A stretch of DNA of 64,000 nt from Rothia sp. ZJ932 (GTDB taxonomy: Bacteria > Actinomycetota > Actinomycetes > Actinomycetales > Micrococcaceae). The stretch covers positions 1,178,001 through 1,242,000 of the forward strand of contig NZ_CP070480.1 of NCBI RefSeq assembly GCF_016924835.1. The letters are read 5' to 3'. A program made the position numbers and the translations under genes. Below, in pieces: positions 9,031 through 18,322 of the stretch. The notes beneath the pieces were generated by a model. The model was not told where the DNA came from. It ran no database searches and saw only the letters and a list, made by a program, of their open reading frames with translations. The number at the start of each line of letters is the position of its first letter. Position 1 is the first letter of the stretch.

Positions 9031-9300
9031 TTACTTGTTGTGGTTATCAACGACGGGATCAGTTGAAGAAACCGAACCGTGTGAAGGGTTGTTGATAACT
9101 TCACCCTCAACAGGGGTGGTAGCCGACGCGTTCTTGTTCTTGCCGTCCTTCTTCATGTCATCAACTTCTGACTTGAAAATACGCATGGACTGACCCAAGC
9201 TGCGAGCCATGCCGGGGAGCTTCGGCGCACCAAAGAGAAGAATGATGATGAGCAGGAGAATAAGAAGCATTACCGGGTTGTCAAAGAGGCCACGAGCCAT
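9031..9300 (-). CDS. tatA: Sec-independent protein translocase TatA
   Basis: The pore-forming subunit of the twin-arginine system. The 89-residue protein has the classical layout: one N-terminal transmembrane helix (residues about 6-21), the hinge and amphipathic helix [24 protein letters not shown], then a charged, unstructured tail. The start ATG overlaps the stop of the upstream small membrane gene (TAATG at 9298-9302), so the two are translationally coupled. tatC follows after a hairpin. Confidence 0.95.
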   Translation of the reverse strand: MARGLFDNPVMLLILLLIIILLFGAPKLPGMARSLGQSMRIFKSEVDDMKKDGKNKNASATTPVEGEVINNPSHGSVSSTDPVVDNHNK

Positions 9301-9662
9301 TAGAGTGCACCTTTCTGTGCGTTAATGCGTATATCGTCTACGCGTTGGGGCTGACCGAGCGTCTGGCGACGCTGGTAGCGCCTGGTTGCACGATCGATTT
9401 TACGTTCTTTTTTACCCAACTCATAGTCTGAAACAGCTTCATTGAGTGGGGTGAAGATTGCAGGCTTGGAAGTTTTTTCGACAGTCAGGTAGCTAACCTG
9501 CTGCGCTTGCTCCATTTTTTCGGAGTAATCGGTTGCCCATTGTTCAACAGATCCCATGACGTTCAGCCCTTTTTTCACTATTGAGTACAGCAAAAAACCT
9601 ACGACTGCTAACGAAACTGCTGCAAGTGCTCCTGTGAGAAGCATCCAAAACCACCAAGGCAT
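9300..9662 (-). CDS. Small membrane-anchored protein of unknown function, coupled to tatA
   Basis: I do not recognise a named family. The 120-residue protein has one N-terminal helix ([20 protein letters not shown]) followed by a polar region rich in lysine, arginine and glutamine, likely cytoplasmic (residues 30-120). Its stop codon overlaps the tatA start, and it lies between pafBC and tatA, a position that is often occupied by a small uncharacterised gene in Micrococcales. The coupling suggests co-expression with the Tat system, but no export function can be read from the sequence. Confidence 0.7.
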   Translation of the reverse strand: MPWWFWMLLTGALAAVSLAVVGFLLYSIVKKGLNVMGSVEQWATDYSEKMEQAQQVSYLTVEKTSKPAIFTPLNEAVSDYELGKKERKIDRATRRYQRRQTLGQPQRVDDIRINAQKGAL

Positions 9663-9748
9663 AAAACCAAGTATAAAACCTCCAGCCCTATAACGTGTGT
9701 GGTTTCGCTGTGAGATAGCAGGTAATTTACCGTTTCTTAATCAGCGTT

Positions 9749-11605
9749 TTATATCTGAGGGTCAAAAAGGCTCTCGGGGTTGCCATTTTCTGTTGCACAG
9801 TAAGCACGTAACGAGTGCGGTTCGATGATTTCAAGTTCCCCATACGATGAAAGGATAAGCTCCATGAACCAGCTGGGGTTAAACACATCAAAAGAAAAGT
9901 AGTCGCCTGATACTTGATTGCTGTGGCGCTGACATAGTTGGCGGTGGTAGGTGCCGGGTAAGTGGGCTTTGACGATGGCGGTGAAGGACGCGCGTGCATC
10001 CGGTGCAGTCTCGATGTGATGGGCTGGGGGTAGCTGTTCTTGCTGAGAAGTGAGGCTTATTCCGCTCAGTCGGAAAGTTCTTTCAGCATCACGCAGTAAG
10101 CACTGGGCGCGAACGTAAAGTTCGCCATCAACCATACGAAGTTCCAGGGGTTTGATACGGCGATAAGTGGTTGATGTACCCGTTGAATAGGTGATGTCGA
10201 CGGTCTCACGCCGCTCCAGAGCGGCAATCAGCCAGGCAGGAGCGCTGTCATCGGCGATAACAGCTATTTGGTGTGAAAGACGCTCCCCCTGTGCAGAAAG
10301 CTGCACTAACTTACCTTCAAGCTGACGCAGGATTTTCGTTTCAGGCATGACCGCACCCAATGCGCGCAGTGCCAGCAAAAGATAAATAATTTCCTCCGTA
10401 GACAATGGTGCTGCAGTACGCAAATGCTGTACTGCCTCCATACGCTGCACCTGATCGTGGGTGAGATTTAAACTTACGCTCTGTTCATCAGCGGAGATCC
10501 ACAGTAGGTTGAGGGCGCGCACCACCTCAGCACGGGTGACTGCGAAACGTTCAGCGATATCCTTCACGCTCACGGGGGCGTTTTCAAACGCGAACTCCGC
10601 GTAGTTAAGGATGCGCACAAACAGCTCCGCCGCGTCCGCCCGGGTACGCGGTGCCCCGTGCTCTTCCCATCTCATAGATGAGGTATCGCAGGGTTCACTC
10701 CCCCGGTGTCTGCCTGCCACCGCGGCTTTCATCGTGCGGCAACGCTCCCTCATGCTCAACTGTATGTGATCGTCGAAAACCTGTTGAGCTGGTATATCAG
10801 CGGGGCGATTCGGCTCAACAGTAGCCCCCGACAGTAGGATGCGTGCTGCCGCTTTATCTGCTACCACGGCGGGAATGCTCAAAAGCTCACCATGACGACG
10901 TAGCCACACTCGAGGAACAGGGATTGAAGCAATGCCTTGTAGATAGTCGTAAGCAGAAAAAGAGCCATCAGCAGACCGGTAGGTTCCAGCAGTTAAAGCC
11001 GCTTTGGTGAAGCGGTCTAGGCGATAGACCCGAGGCTGACGCTCGGTCGCTTCAACCCCCATGCAGTACCAGGTGCCGAAGGTAAAGCCTATGCCCCAGA
11101 TGGATGTCCTGCGACTGCGCGTCTCACCACGAGCGTTAGTGTAATCGAAGCTCAACACCTTCTGCTCAGCTAGCGCCTCAATCACCTGCTCCAAATAAGG
11201 TGCCTGCTTAAACACAACCTCAGAGTGCCCATTGGCACTCTGGGTCTGTTCAACACCTAGTTTGGCAAGTGCCCGCTCCACAGAGCGGTGAGCTACGCCC
11301 TCCTGCCAGCTCGCGGCAGCCAGCGATAGCAACGAAAGATCTACAACAGATAAATGGTGAGCGCTCCCTTTGGCATGCTCAATGCGATACAGCGTTTCAA
11401 CCCCCACCTTAGACGTCACCAGGGTGTACCCCAGCTTGCGCAGAGAATCCTTATCTCGCTCAAACGTCCGTTCGAAGGCGGCCGTTGATGGTGCGTTACG
11501 GTACGACGTGATGGTATCACGTATCTGTGCGCGCGATAATCCAACCTCACTGGCGGCAAGCACGTTCAAAACGCCCAGCAACCGCTCAACACTGCTTCTA
11601 CTCAT
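9749..11605 (-). CDS. pafBC: Single-chain PafBC transcriptional activator (two WYL modules)
   Basis: Activator of the LexA/RecA-independent DNA-damage response. Many actinobacteria encode PafB and PafC as two genes; here both are in one 618-residue protein. The first half has a winged-helix domain (SVERLLGVLNVLAASEVGLSR, residues about 4-70) and a WYL domain with GIGFTFGTWYCMGVEA. The second half repeats the plan from about residue 320 (ELFVRILNYAEFAFENAPV) and ends in another WYL-like domain. A natural fusion of this kind is known from Arthrobacter. The gene lies just downstream of the FKBP and pupylation genes, its usual context, although its function is not pupylation itself. Confidence 0.92.
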   Translation of the reverse strand: MSRSSVERLLGVLNVLAASEVGLSRAQIRDTITSYRNAPSTAAFERTFERDKDSLRKLGYTLVTSKVGVETLYRIEHAKGSAHHLSVVDLSLLSLAAASWQEGVAHRSVERALAKLGVEQTQSANGHSEVVFKQAPYLEQVIEALAEQKVLSFDYTNARGETRSRRTSIWGIGFTFGTWYCMGVEATERQPRVYRLDRFTKAALTAGTYRSADGSFSAYDYLQGIASIPVPRVWLRRHGELLSIPAVVADKAAARILLSGATVEPNRPADIPAQQVFDDHIQLSMRERCRTMKAAVAGRHRGSEPCDTSSMRWEEHGAPRTRADAAELFVRILNYAEFAFENAPVSVKDIAERFAVTRAEVVRALNLLWISADEQSVSLNLTHDQVQRMEAVQHLRTAAPLSTEEIIYLLLALRALGAVMPETKILRQLEGKLVQLSAQGERLSHQIAVIADDSAPAWLIAALERRETVDITYSTGTSTTYRRIKPLELRMVDGELYVRAQCLLRDAERTFRLSGISLTSQQEQLPPAHHIETAPDARASFTAIVKAHLPGTYHRQLCQRHSNQVSGDYFSFDVFNPSWFMELILSSYGELEIIEPHSLRAYCATENGNPESLFDPQI

Positions 11606-11657
11606 AGATACAAGAATAGCCCCCGACCTCTTAAAATCGGGGGCTATAAGCTATGCG

Positions 11658-12056
11658 CTACTTGCGAACATCTACCAAATCAACCACGAAAATCAGGGTT
11701 TCGTTGGGACCTATAGCAGCACCGGCGCCGCGCTCGCCGTAGGCGAGATGTGAGGGAATCTCGAGGCGACGGCGTCCGCCCACCTTCATGCCGAGAAGAC
11801 CCTGATCCCAGCCTTGAATGACCTGACCTACGCCAGCGGTGAATCCTAAGGGCTCGCCACGGTTCCATGAAGAGTCGAACTCCTCACCGGTTGACCACGA
11901 AACACCTACATAGTGGCACTGAATGTAGTTGCGGGGTTCAACCTCGGCGCCCTTGCCCTCAATGAGATCAGTAATCACGAGTTCTGTGGGTACATCGCCC
12001 TCAGGAAAGTCGATTTCAGGCTTGGTACGATCAAGTTTACGTTCGCCAAATGACAT
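11658..12056 (-). CDS. FKBP-type peptidyl-prolyl cis-trans isomerase (cytoplasmic)
   Basis: A 132-residue single-domain FKBP that speeds proline isomerisation during protein folding. The active-site pattern is complete: HYVGVSWSTGEEFDSSW, the VIQGWDQGLLGMKVGGRR segment with the conserved tryptophan, and IPSHLAYGERGAG. There is no signal peptide, so it acts in the cytoplasm. It sits directly downstream of a lipoprotein FKBP, suggesting duplication into an inside and an outside version. Confidence 0.93.
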   Translation of the reverse strand: MSFGERKLDRTKPEIDFPEGDVPTELVITDLIEGKGAEVEPRNYIQCHYVGVSWSTGEEFDSSWNRGEPLGFTAGVGQVIQGWDQGLLGMKVGGRRRLEIPSHLAYGERGAGAAIGPNETLIFVVDLVDVRK

Positions 12057-12093
12057 CAGAGAATTTCCTTATCTTTATGAAATGGTCAGTAAT

Positions 12094-13176
12094 TTACTCA
12101 GAGGGGCTAGGCTCTGCGGCAGGAGCATCAGCGGGTGCTGATTCGCTCGGAGGTGCATCACCTGCCGGAGCCATGTCGTTTGCTGACTCCGCGGGTGCCG
12201 GTGATTCTGAAGCTGCTGCGCTAGAGCTGGGGGCAGAAGTTTCAGCGGGTGCTGTACCTTCAACGCTACCCAAGAGGTCAATCACGAATACCAAGGGACC
12301 TTCCGGTGCCTTGTTCTGAGCGGCATTAGCGCCGTACGCCATCTCGGTGGGGATAGTCAGCATCACACGTGAGCCAACCTTCTGACCCTGTAAACCGTCT
12401 ACCCAACCCTTGATGAGATTCTCGTTGAGGGGGAAGGACGCGGGAGCAGCACCTTCGGCGTAATTGCCGTCAAAGACTTCACCATTGTTCCAGGTCACAC
12501 CCAAGTAACGAACAAAGAGGGTATCGCCCTTATTCACGGTCTGACCGTTGCCTTCGATGAGCACGTCAGATACCAGCTCGAGGGGTTCATCACCCTTGTT
12601 CTCAGGCAGGGCAATAGTAGCGTTATTGCCTTCCAAGCTGAATTTGGGCTTTGACTCACCCAAGTCCTTCTGCTCACCCTCAACGATGCTGGGGATTTTT
12701 CGAGCAACGGTGTAAACCTCAACATTGGTTGCGGTACCGGGGCTAGCGGTCACCATGGCGCCGTCTTTACCCACTGATTCGTTTGAAGAGTACGAGAAGG
12801 TAGTACCCACCTTGTTAGATGAGAGCAAATCGTAAAGCTCGGGGGCATTTTTTTTCAGCTGCTCGTTGACCTCAACAATTTGCAAAGGAGCACCTGCATA
12901 GGTGCTGCCCTGAGAGCTACCGTCAGCACCAGAGAAAATAGTGCCCTGAAGTACAAGAATATCGCCGTCATTGATATCGTCACTGCTACCCTCTTCAACC
13001 ACGTGAATCTGGGTCGAGGTAGCAGCAAACGGAGTCTTAAAACTAACGGAGGGCTCTGCAGTTGCTGACTTCACATCGTAATCAACCTTTGAGAGGTCGC
13101 TAGTACCCGCACCGCAGGCGGTTAGTGCCAAAGCTAAAGCAGCAGAAGTCGCTGCCCAGGTCATCTTTTTCTTCAC
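12094..13176 (-). CDS. FKBP-type peptidyl-prolyl isomerase lipoprotein
   Basis: A secreted lipoprotein isomerase. From the GTG at 13174-13176 the protein starts VKKKMTWAATSAALALALTAC, a signal peptide with the lipobox LTAC; the upstream ATG at 13221 would bury this behind 15 residues and is less likely. After a divergent FKBP-like first domain (about residues 55-150) comes a full FKBP domain with RYLGVTWNNGEVFDGNY, LIKGWVDGLQGQKVGSR and IPTEMAYGAN. The last 60 residues are rich in alanine, proline and serine, a wall-spanning type of tail. It probably assists folding of exported proteins outside the membrane. Confidence 0.9.
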   Translation of the reverse strand: MKKKMTWAATSAALALALTACGAGTSDLSKVDYDVKSATAEPSVSFKTPFAATSTQIHVVEEGSSDDINDGDILVLQGTIFSGADGSSQGSTYAGAPLQIVEVNEQLKKNAPELYDLLSSNKVGTTFSYSSNESVGKDGAMVTASPGTATNVEVYTVARKIPSIVEGEQKDLGESKPKFSLEGNNATIALPENKGDEPLELVSDVLIEGNGQTVNKGDTLFVRYLGVTWNNGEVFDGNYAEGAAPASFPLNENLIKGWVDGLQGQKVGSRVMLTIPTEMAYGANAAQNKAPEGPLVFVIDLLGSVEGTAPAETSAPSSSAAASESPAPAESANDMAPAGDAPPSESAPADAPAAEPSPSE

Positions 13177-13265
13177 GAATTTACTTTCGGTTAGAGGGAT
13201 AAAGACTGTTCGCTCACTCATCTTACAGATGTTTTCTTAGTATTTACTCTAGAAATTCTGGTGAT

Positions 13266-14702
13266 TTAGATAAAGGGCGGTGCCCACGAGCTGGTGGGTT
13301 TCACATCGTTGAGAACCTTGATGAGCTCATCAACGCTGGTGGACTCGGTGGCAAAGGGATCTTTGCAAACCGCCGTGAACTGGGGGTAAGCATTAAGTTT
13401 CAGGTGTACCCAGTCCACTGTGAACTGTTCCCCCGCCGCTCGTGCCGCATTGATGAACTCACCACGAATACGTGCGCGAGTGTGTGGCGGTTCTAGTGCC
13501 GCCTGGGCAATTGCCTCAGCAGACACTACTGAACGTACGCGTCCTTTCTTCGCCAAAATATTGAAAACGCCGCGGGTCTGGTCAATATCGTGGTAGGCAA
13601 GATCAAGCTGAGCAATCTTGGGGTCACCGTAACCACGTGCTACACCCTCGATGATATAGGTATCCAGAAGTTTTTTCTTAATTGCCCAGTCAATTTCGGT
13701 ATCAATAGCGCTAAAATCTTGGGATTCGATGGCGTCAAGCGCGCGTTGCCACAAATCTAGAATATAGGGCACGTCCTCATGGTGGGCGCCGTGTTGCTCG
13801 ATGTAGGCAGTAGCGCTAGCTAAATAATGACGCTGCATCTCAAGGGCGCTGCGTCGAGAACCATCAGCCAGCATGAAATAAGCCGTACCCGTCAGATCAT
13901 GGGAGATGGTTCGTAGCGCTGTGGCGGTGTCTTTGATTTCGTAATCGTTGAGGGGGTAACGATCTTCTAGCATGCGCAGCACAATGTCGGTGGCACCCAT
14001 TTTGAGAAGAGTGGTGGTCTGCGACATGTTTGAATCGCCGTTGATTACGTGCAATCGGCGGTAGAGCTGCGCGTCTGCGTGAGGTTCATCGCGGGTATTA
14101 ATGAGTGGACGCGAGCGTGTGGTAGCAGTGGATGACCCCTCCCAGATGTAGTCTGCTCGCTGGGAGAAAGAGTAGCTGGAGTCTTGGCTCAGGGCCTCTG
14201 CAGTACCCCATGAAGGCGGGCCCTGGCGGTGAGTTTTGCCCGCGCCCACTAGAATTTGGCGGGTCACCAAAAAAGGAATGAGAGAACGCACGAGCTTAGC
14301 GAACTCTACTTTGCGTGAGAGCATGTAGTTTTCGTGAGAACCGTAAGAGTTATCGGCTGAATCAACATTGTTCTTGAAAAGATAAAGGTGCCCGGTCAGT
14401 CCCTCTTCCTGTAAGTGGTCTTCTGCCTGATTGACCAAATCGTTGAAGAGATACTCGCCTGCCTTATCGTGGGCGATCAGATCTCGCATGCTGGCGCACT
14501 CGGCGGTGGCGTATTCGGGATGAGATCCCACATCGAGGTATAGCCGTGAGCCATTGGGCAAAAAAACATTGGTGGAACGCCACGAATCGACTACAGGTTT
14601 GAAAAGTTTACGCGCTGCCTCCTCCGGCCCCAAATGACCGACCCCCTGGGGGCTGTAGCGGATTCCAAACTCCGTTTCGATACCAAAAATTCTGCGTTCC
14701 AC
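13266..14702 (-). CDS. pafA: Pup-protein ligase PafA
   Basis: Joins the C-terminal glutamate of deamidated Pup to lysines of target proteins using ATP; related to glutamine synthetase. The 478-residue protein begins with the ATP/metal loop RRIFGIETEFGIRYSP (glutamates 9 and 11) and has the conserved HPEYATAECAS, FKNNVDSADNSYGSHENY and RRLHVINGDSNMSQ segments. Start is GTG at 14700-14702. It follows pup directly with a 54-base gap; the proteasome genes prcB and prcA that usually lie between them are absent. Confidence 0.97.
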   Translation of the reverse strand: MERRIFGIETEFGIRYSPQGVGHLGPEEAARKLFKPVVDSWRSTNVFLPNGSRLYLDVGSHPEYATAECASMRDLIAHDKAGEYLFNDLVNQAEDHLQEEGLTGHLYLFKNNVDSADNSYGSHENYMLSRKVEFAKLVRSLIPFLVTRQILVGAGKTHRQGPPSWGTAEALSQDSSYSFSQRADYIWEGSSTATTRSRPLINTRDEPHADAQLYRRLHVINGDSNMSQTTTLLKMGATDIVLRMLEDRYPLNDYEIKDTATALRTISHDLTGTAYFMLADGSRRSALEMQRHYLASATAYIEQHGAHHEDVPYILDLWQRALDAIESQDFSAIDTEIDWAIKKKLLDTYIIEGVARGYGDPKIAQLDLAYHDIDQTRGVFNILAKKGRVRSVVSAEAIAQAALEPPHTRARIRGEFINAARAAGEQFTVDWVHLKLNAYPQFTAVCKDPFATESTSVDELIKVLNDVKPTSSWAPPFI

Positions 14703-14756
14703 GAATGCTGTGCTCTCTCTAGGTGCGTAATGAGGTCAAGACGGTAACCGAGTCGG

Positions 14757-14957
14757 TTACTGACCACCCTTTTGAATGAAACCGCGAACGAACTCTTCAG
14801 CGTTTTCCTCGAGCACGCCGTCGATTTCAGCTAAAAGATCATCAACCTCAAGCAACAGGTCTTCATCAACAGCCGCGGTGGCTTGCGCCAGCTCAAAGTC
14901 TTCAGTTTCCTGAGGGCTCTGCTGGGCTGACAGTGCTTGAACTTTTTTCTGTTCCAC
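14757..14957 (-). CDS. pup: Prokaryotic ubiquitin-like protein Pup
   Basis: A 66-residue, acidic, intrinsically disordered modifier. It has the conserved C-terminal half with DLLLEVDDLLAEIDGVLEENAEEFVR, here named only by its ends (residues about 33-58), and the ending GGQ. The terminal glutamine must be deamidated to glutamate by Dop before PafA can attach it. The N-terminal half (residues 1-30), which engages the Mpa pore, is rich in glutamine, as usual. Located between dop and pafA. Confidence 0.97.
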   Translation of the reverse strand: MEQKKVQALSAQQSPQETEDFELAQATAAVDEDLLLEVDDLLAEIDGVLEENAEEFVRGFIQKGGQ

Positions 14958-14997
14958 AGGTTTTTTCTCTCTTTTCTTGAATATCAGACAGGTAGTT

Positions 14998-16587
14998 TTA
15001 GTGAGTAACAGCGTGAGCGCCTAAGGCTCGCATCAGCCCTTCGGAGCTTTCATCAGCCAAATAGGGTTCGATCTCTGCGCGAGTAAGGCTCAAAGGCTCA
15101 TCCATCGTTAAACGATAGGTCACGATATCTAGAGGGTTACGAGTGACTATCGTATCCCAGCTTGCCGAGACAACTTCGTGCTGCCAGATCTCCACAATCT
15201 TCCCTCGAAGGTATGCGCGCGTATCATGAGGCGGTTGGTGCGCTGCCTGACGAATCTGCTCTTCTGTGAAGAGCGTTTTCATCTTGCCCAGGGCAATCAG
15301 TTTGAAATACAGCCCCTTATCGGGGCGCACATCAGAGTACTGAATATCGATAGCTCGCATTTTGGGGTTATCCCAGCTGACACCCTTATTTACGTAGGCT
15401 CGCATGAGGTTATACTTCGCTACCCAATCCAGAGTATCTGCAAGGCTCAGTGGGTTCTGCTCTAGAGCGTCCAGTACCTCCTGCCACAGTGTCAGGACGC
15501 GGGCAGTCATCTCATCGGGGTGAGGATTGGCCTGACGGGCTACGGCAAGAAAAGTTTTTTGAATCTCCACAGCAGTTGTAGAGCTACCATCGCTGAGCTT
15601 CACCGGAGCCTTCATCGACAGATCACGGCTCACCGCGTGCATAGCTGCTACCGGATCAGCCAAGCGAAACACCGGAGCCACCTTCTGCTCAATCGCATCC
15701 AACACCAAAGCCACGGTACCAAACTTCAAAAGATTAGAAGTGTGCGAAAGGTTCGCATCCCCCGTAATCACGTGCAAACGGCGGTATTTCTCACGATCCG
15801 CGTGCGGCTCATCGCGGGTATTCACCAAAGGTCTGCGAATGGTAGTTTCCAAACCCACTAACCGCTCAAAGAAGTCCGCCCGAGACGATATCTGAAAACC
15901 CGCCTGCTCACCGCTGGCACCCAAGCCCACGCGTCCTGCACCCGTATAAATAATGCGGGTTGCGAAAAACGGCGCTAGCACCAAGGTCAGATACTCGAAA
16001 TCAACACCGCGATCTACCAGGTAATTCTCATGAGAACCATAAGACTGACCTTTGCCATCAGTGTTGTTCTTATAAAGGTGAATAGGCTCAACCCCAGTAT
16101 TCTGCGCTGAACGCGCCAGAGCATCCACCGTCTCAGCGGCAATAAAGTCACCGGCAGCATCCCACAGTACAGCATCAAACGGGTTCGTCACCTCAGGTGA
16201 TGAGTACTCGGGGTGAGCATGATCCACATATAGACGGGCACCGTTGGGAAGAATCGAGTTCATGGTGACTTTATCCCAATCCAACCGCTCAGCATACATC
16301 CCCGATTCACGCAAAGCCTCAGCAGCAATATCCTCACTCGTGAGCACATATGCCTCATCGGTCAGCTGCGACTCATGCGCCAGCTCACGCTGCATAGCGA
16401 AACCGCGCGCGTCCTCCAGGGGCTGCTCAGAATCGTATTCCCACTGCGCTCGCTGGGCAGTTCTAAAAACCATCGCATTATAAGTATTCACGATGGTTGC
16501 AGAAAGTACCGTGTGGTTAGCTTCGGGGGTCGTTGGTGCAATCACACCGAACTCGGTCTCTGCCCCCATCACCCGCTGAACGCCCAT
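14998..16587 (-). CDS. dop: Deamidase/depupylase Dop
   Basis: Converts the C-terminal glutamine of Pup to glutamate and also removes Pup from substrates. The 529-residue protein is a PafA homologue with the loop MGAETEFGV (glutamates 10 and 12), HPEYSSPEVTNP, YKNNTDGKGQSYGSHENY and RRLHVITGDANLSHTSN. It is longer than PafA, with the Dop-specific N-terminal insertion after residue 40. It starts four bases after the mpa stop, its ribosome site lying inside the end of mpa, so the two are translated from one message. Confidence 0.97.
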   Translation of the reverse strand: MGVQRVMGAETEFGVIAPTTPEANHTVLSATIVNTYNAMVFRTAQRAQWEYDSEQPLEDARGFAMQRELAHESQLTDEAYVLTSEDIAAEALRESGMYAERLDWDKVTMNSILPNGARLYVDHAHPEYSSPEVTNPFDAVLWDAAGDFIAAETVDALARSAQNTGVEPIHLYKNNTDGKGQSYGSHENYLVDRGVDFEYLTLVLAPFFATRIIYTGAGRVGLGASGEQAGFQISSRADFFERLVGLETTIRRPLVNTRDEPHADREKYRRLHVITGDANLSHTSNLLKFGTVALVLDAIEQKVAPVFRLADPVAAMHAVSRDLSMKAPVKLSDGSSTTAVEIQKTFLAVARQANPHPDEMTARVLTLWQEVLDALEQNPLSLADTLDWVAKYNLMRAYVNKGVSWDNPKMRAIDIQYSDVRPDKGLYFKLIALGKMKTLFTEEQIRQAAHQPPHDTRAYLRGKIVEIWQHEVVSASWDTIVTRNPLDIVTYRLTMDEPLSLTRAEIEPYLADESSEGLMRALGAHAVTH

Positions 16588-16591
16588 AGTG

Positions 16592-18268
16592 TTACTCCCC
16601 CCGCCCGGAACGAACCGGTGAGGCGCTCAAAAAGCGCAGGCGCAAGTTCTTCTGAGCCAGAACGTCCTCAATCTCAGCAGCCTGGGGAACATCGACCTGA
16701 TCCTCAAACTCAGCGCGGATTGCCTCTAGCACATGCTCCGCTCTCAAACCCCGTGAACCGGTTGCCAAGAAGTCTTTAATAGCCTGCTTCTTAGCGTTAT
16801 CAACAATATTGCGAATGACGGCGCCCGAGAGGAAGTCACCCCGGTAGAGCCAACGGGAAATGCCGTTCTCGAACTCCACGCTGATATAGCGGTTGAACTC
16901 ATCAAATGAATAGAGAGAATTGACCGCGCGGTCAATAATGGATTCCAGTGCCACCTGCGCCGAACCTGCACGCTCAACCTCAGACTCGTGTACCGGTAGC
17001 TCTGAGTTCAGGTAAAGCCCAAAGATTTCGCGCGCACCAGCGGCATCGGGGCGGTTAATGCGGATTTTCACATCAAGACGCCCCGGACGCAGCACGGCGG
17101 GGTCAATCATATCCTCGCGGTTGGTAGCGCCAATAACAATGACGTTATCGAGCCTTTCCACACCGTCAATTTCAGCCAGAAGCTGCGGAACAATGGTCGT
17201 TTCAACGTCGGATGAACGCCCAGAACCACGGGTACGGAAGAGCGATTCCATCTCGTCGAAGAAGACCACCACCGGATTACCCTCGGCTGCTTTTTCGCGG
17301 GCTGCACGGAAGATATCGCGAATCTGACGCTCAGTTTCACCCACAAACTTATCGAGCAGTTCCGGGCCCTTAATGTTCAGGAAGTAACCGGTCGTTGAGC
17401 CATCCTTGCTCAGCTCAGCAGCCCGGTGAGCCAGTGAATTAGCCACCGCCTTGGCAATGAGGGTCTTACCGTTACCCGGAGGACCATACAACAAAATACC
17501 CTTGGGCGGAGTCAGGTGGTACTCACGGTAAACCTCAGGATGCAAGAAGGGCAACTCCACGGCGTCCTGAATCTGCTCAATCTGTGAACTCAGACCACCA
17601 ATTTGGCTGTAAGTAATATCGGGAACTTCTTCAAGAATAAGTTCCTGGGCATCAGTCGAAGGCACCACCGCGCGCACCATCGAAACCTTGGAATCGAAGA
17701 TGACAGCGTCCCCGGTAGACAGTTCAGAGCCGCTGACGCTCCCCGCCAAACGGGCAACAGTCTTAGCCTGGTTTGGAAGCTCAACTACTACGTGAGAAGC
17801 ATCAAGAACCTCCCGAACCACCACCACGTCCCCATAGTTCTCATAACCTAAGCTCACCACAGCCTGAGAATGCTCATTGAGCAAAACGGTCATGCCCGGT
17901 TCAACCTCATCGGGGTTCAGCAGCGGTGATAAGGGAAGACGCACCAGGCGTCCGCCCATCAACACATCAAGATAAGGCTCAACCTCAGCAGGGGTTTTAC
18001 CTGACGCCAACTGAGAATAAGTCATCATGCCCCGACCCACCTCAAGCACCACAGCTGAATTAAGCGGCGGTGAAACCTGCTGAGCCATCGCCACGCGCAT
18101 ACGCTCAATCTCAGCCTTGGTCATCTCTAAAGCGCGCACCAGCTTCTGATTCTTCTCACCGGCAACACGCAACTGCCGGTCAAGGTTGCGCCGGTTCTCG
18201 TTGGTGAGATTGAGCTGACGCAAAGCCCTCTGATAATCAGCGGTTGATACCTGGGAGTTCTCGCTCAT
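16592..18268 (-). CDS. mpa: AAA ATPase forming ring-shaped complexes (Mpa/ARC), without proteasome-docking tail
   Basis: Hexameric ATPase that recognises Pup through an N-terminal coiled coil and unfolds pupylated proteins. The 558-residue protein has the coiled coil at residues about 10-62, the OB domains at 70-210, Walker A GPPGNGKT at 262-269, Walker B VVFFDEM ending at 340 and the arginine-finger region ATNREDMIDPAVLRPGR. Proteasome-partnered Mpa/ARC proteins end in GQYL; this one ends in PVRSGRGE with no such motif. With prcBA missing from the locus, this suggests unfolding without degradation by a 20S particle, as proposed in Corynebacterium. Confidence 0.95.
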   Translation of the reverse strand: MSENSQVSTADYQRALRQLNLTNENRRNLDRQLRVAGEKNQKLVRALEMTKAEIERMRVAMAQQVSPPLNSAVVLEVGRGMMTYSQLASGKTPAEVEPYLDVLMGGRLVRLPLSPLLNPDEVEPGMTVLLNEHSQAVVSLGYENYGDVVVVREVLDASHVVVELPNQAKTVARLAGSVSGSELSTGDAVIFDSKVSMVRAVVPSTDAQELILEEVPDITYSQIGGLSSQIEQIQDAVELPFLHPEVYREYHLTPPKGILLYGPPGNGKTLIAKAVANSLAHRAAELSKDGSTTGYFLNIKGPELLDKFVGETERQIRDIFRAAREKAAEGNPVVVFFDEMESLFRTRGSGRSSDVETTIVPQLLAEIDGVERLDNVIVIGATNREDMIDPAVLRPGRLDVKIRINRPDAAGAREIFGLYLNSELPVHESEVERAGSAQVALESIIDRAVNSLYSFDEFNRYISVEFENGISRWLYRGDFLSGAVIRNIVDNAKKQAIKDFLATGSRGLRAEHVLEAIRAEFEDQVDVPQAAEIEDVLAQKNLRLRFLSASPVRSGRGE

Positions 18269-18322
18269 ACGATGCTTCTTTGTTCGAAGGATGGTGGTGA
18301 TTGCGGGCTAACTGCTGAAGAC

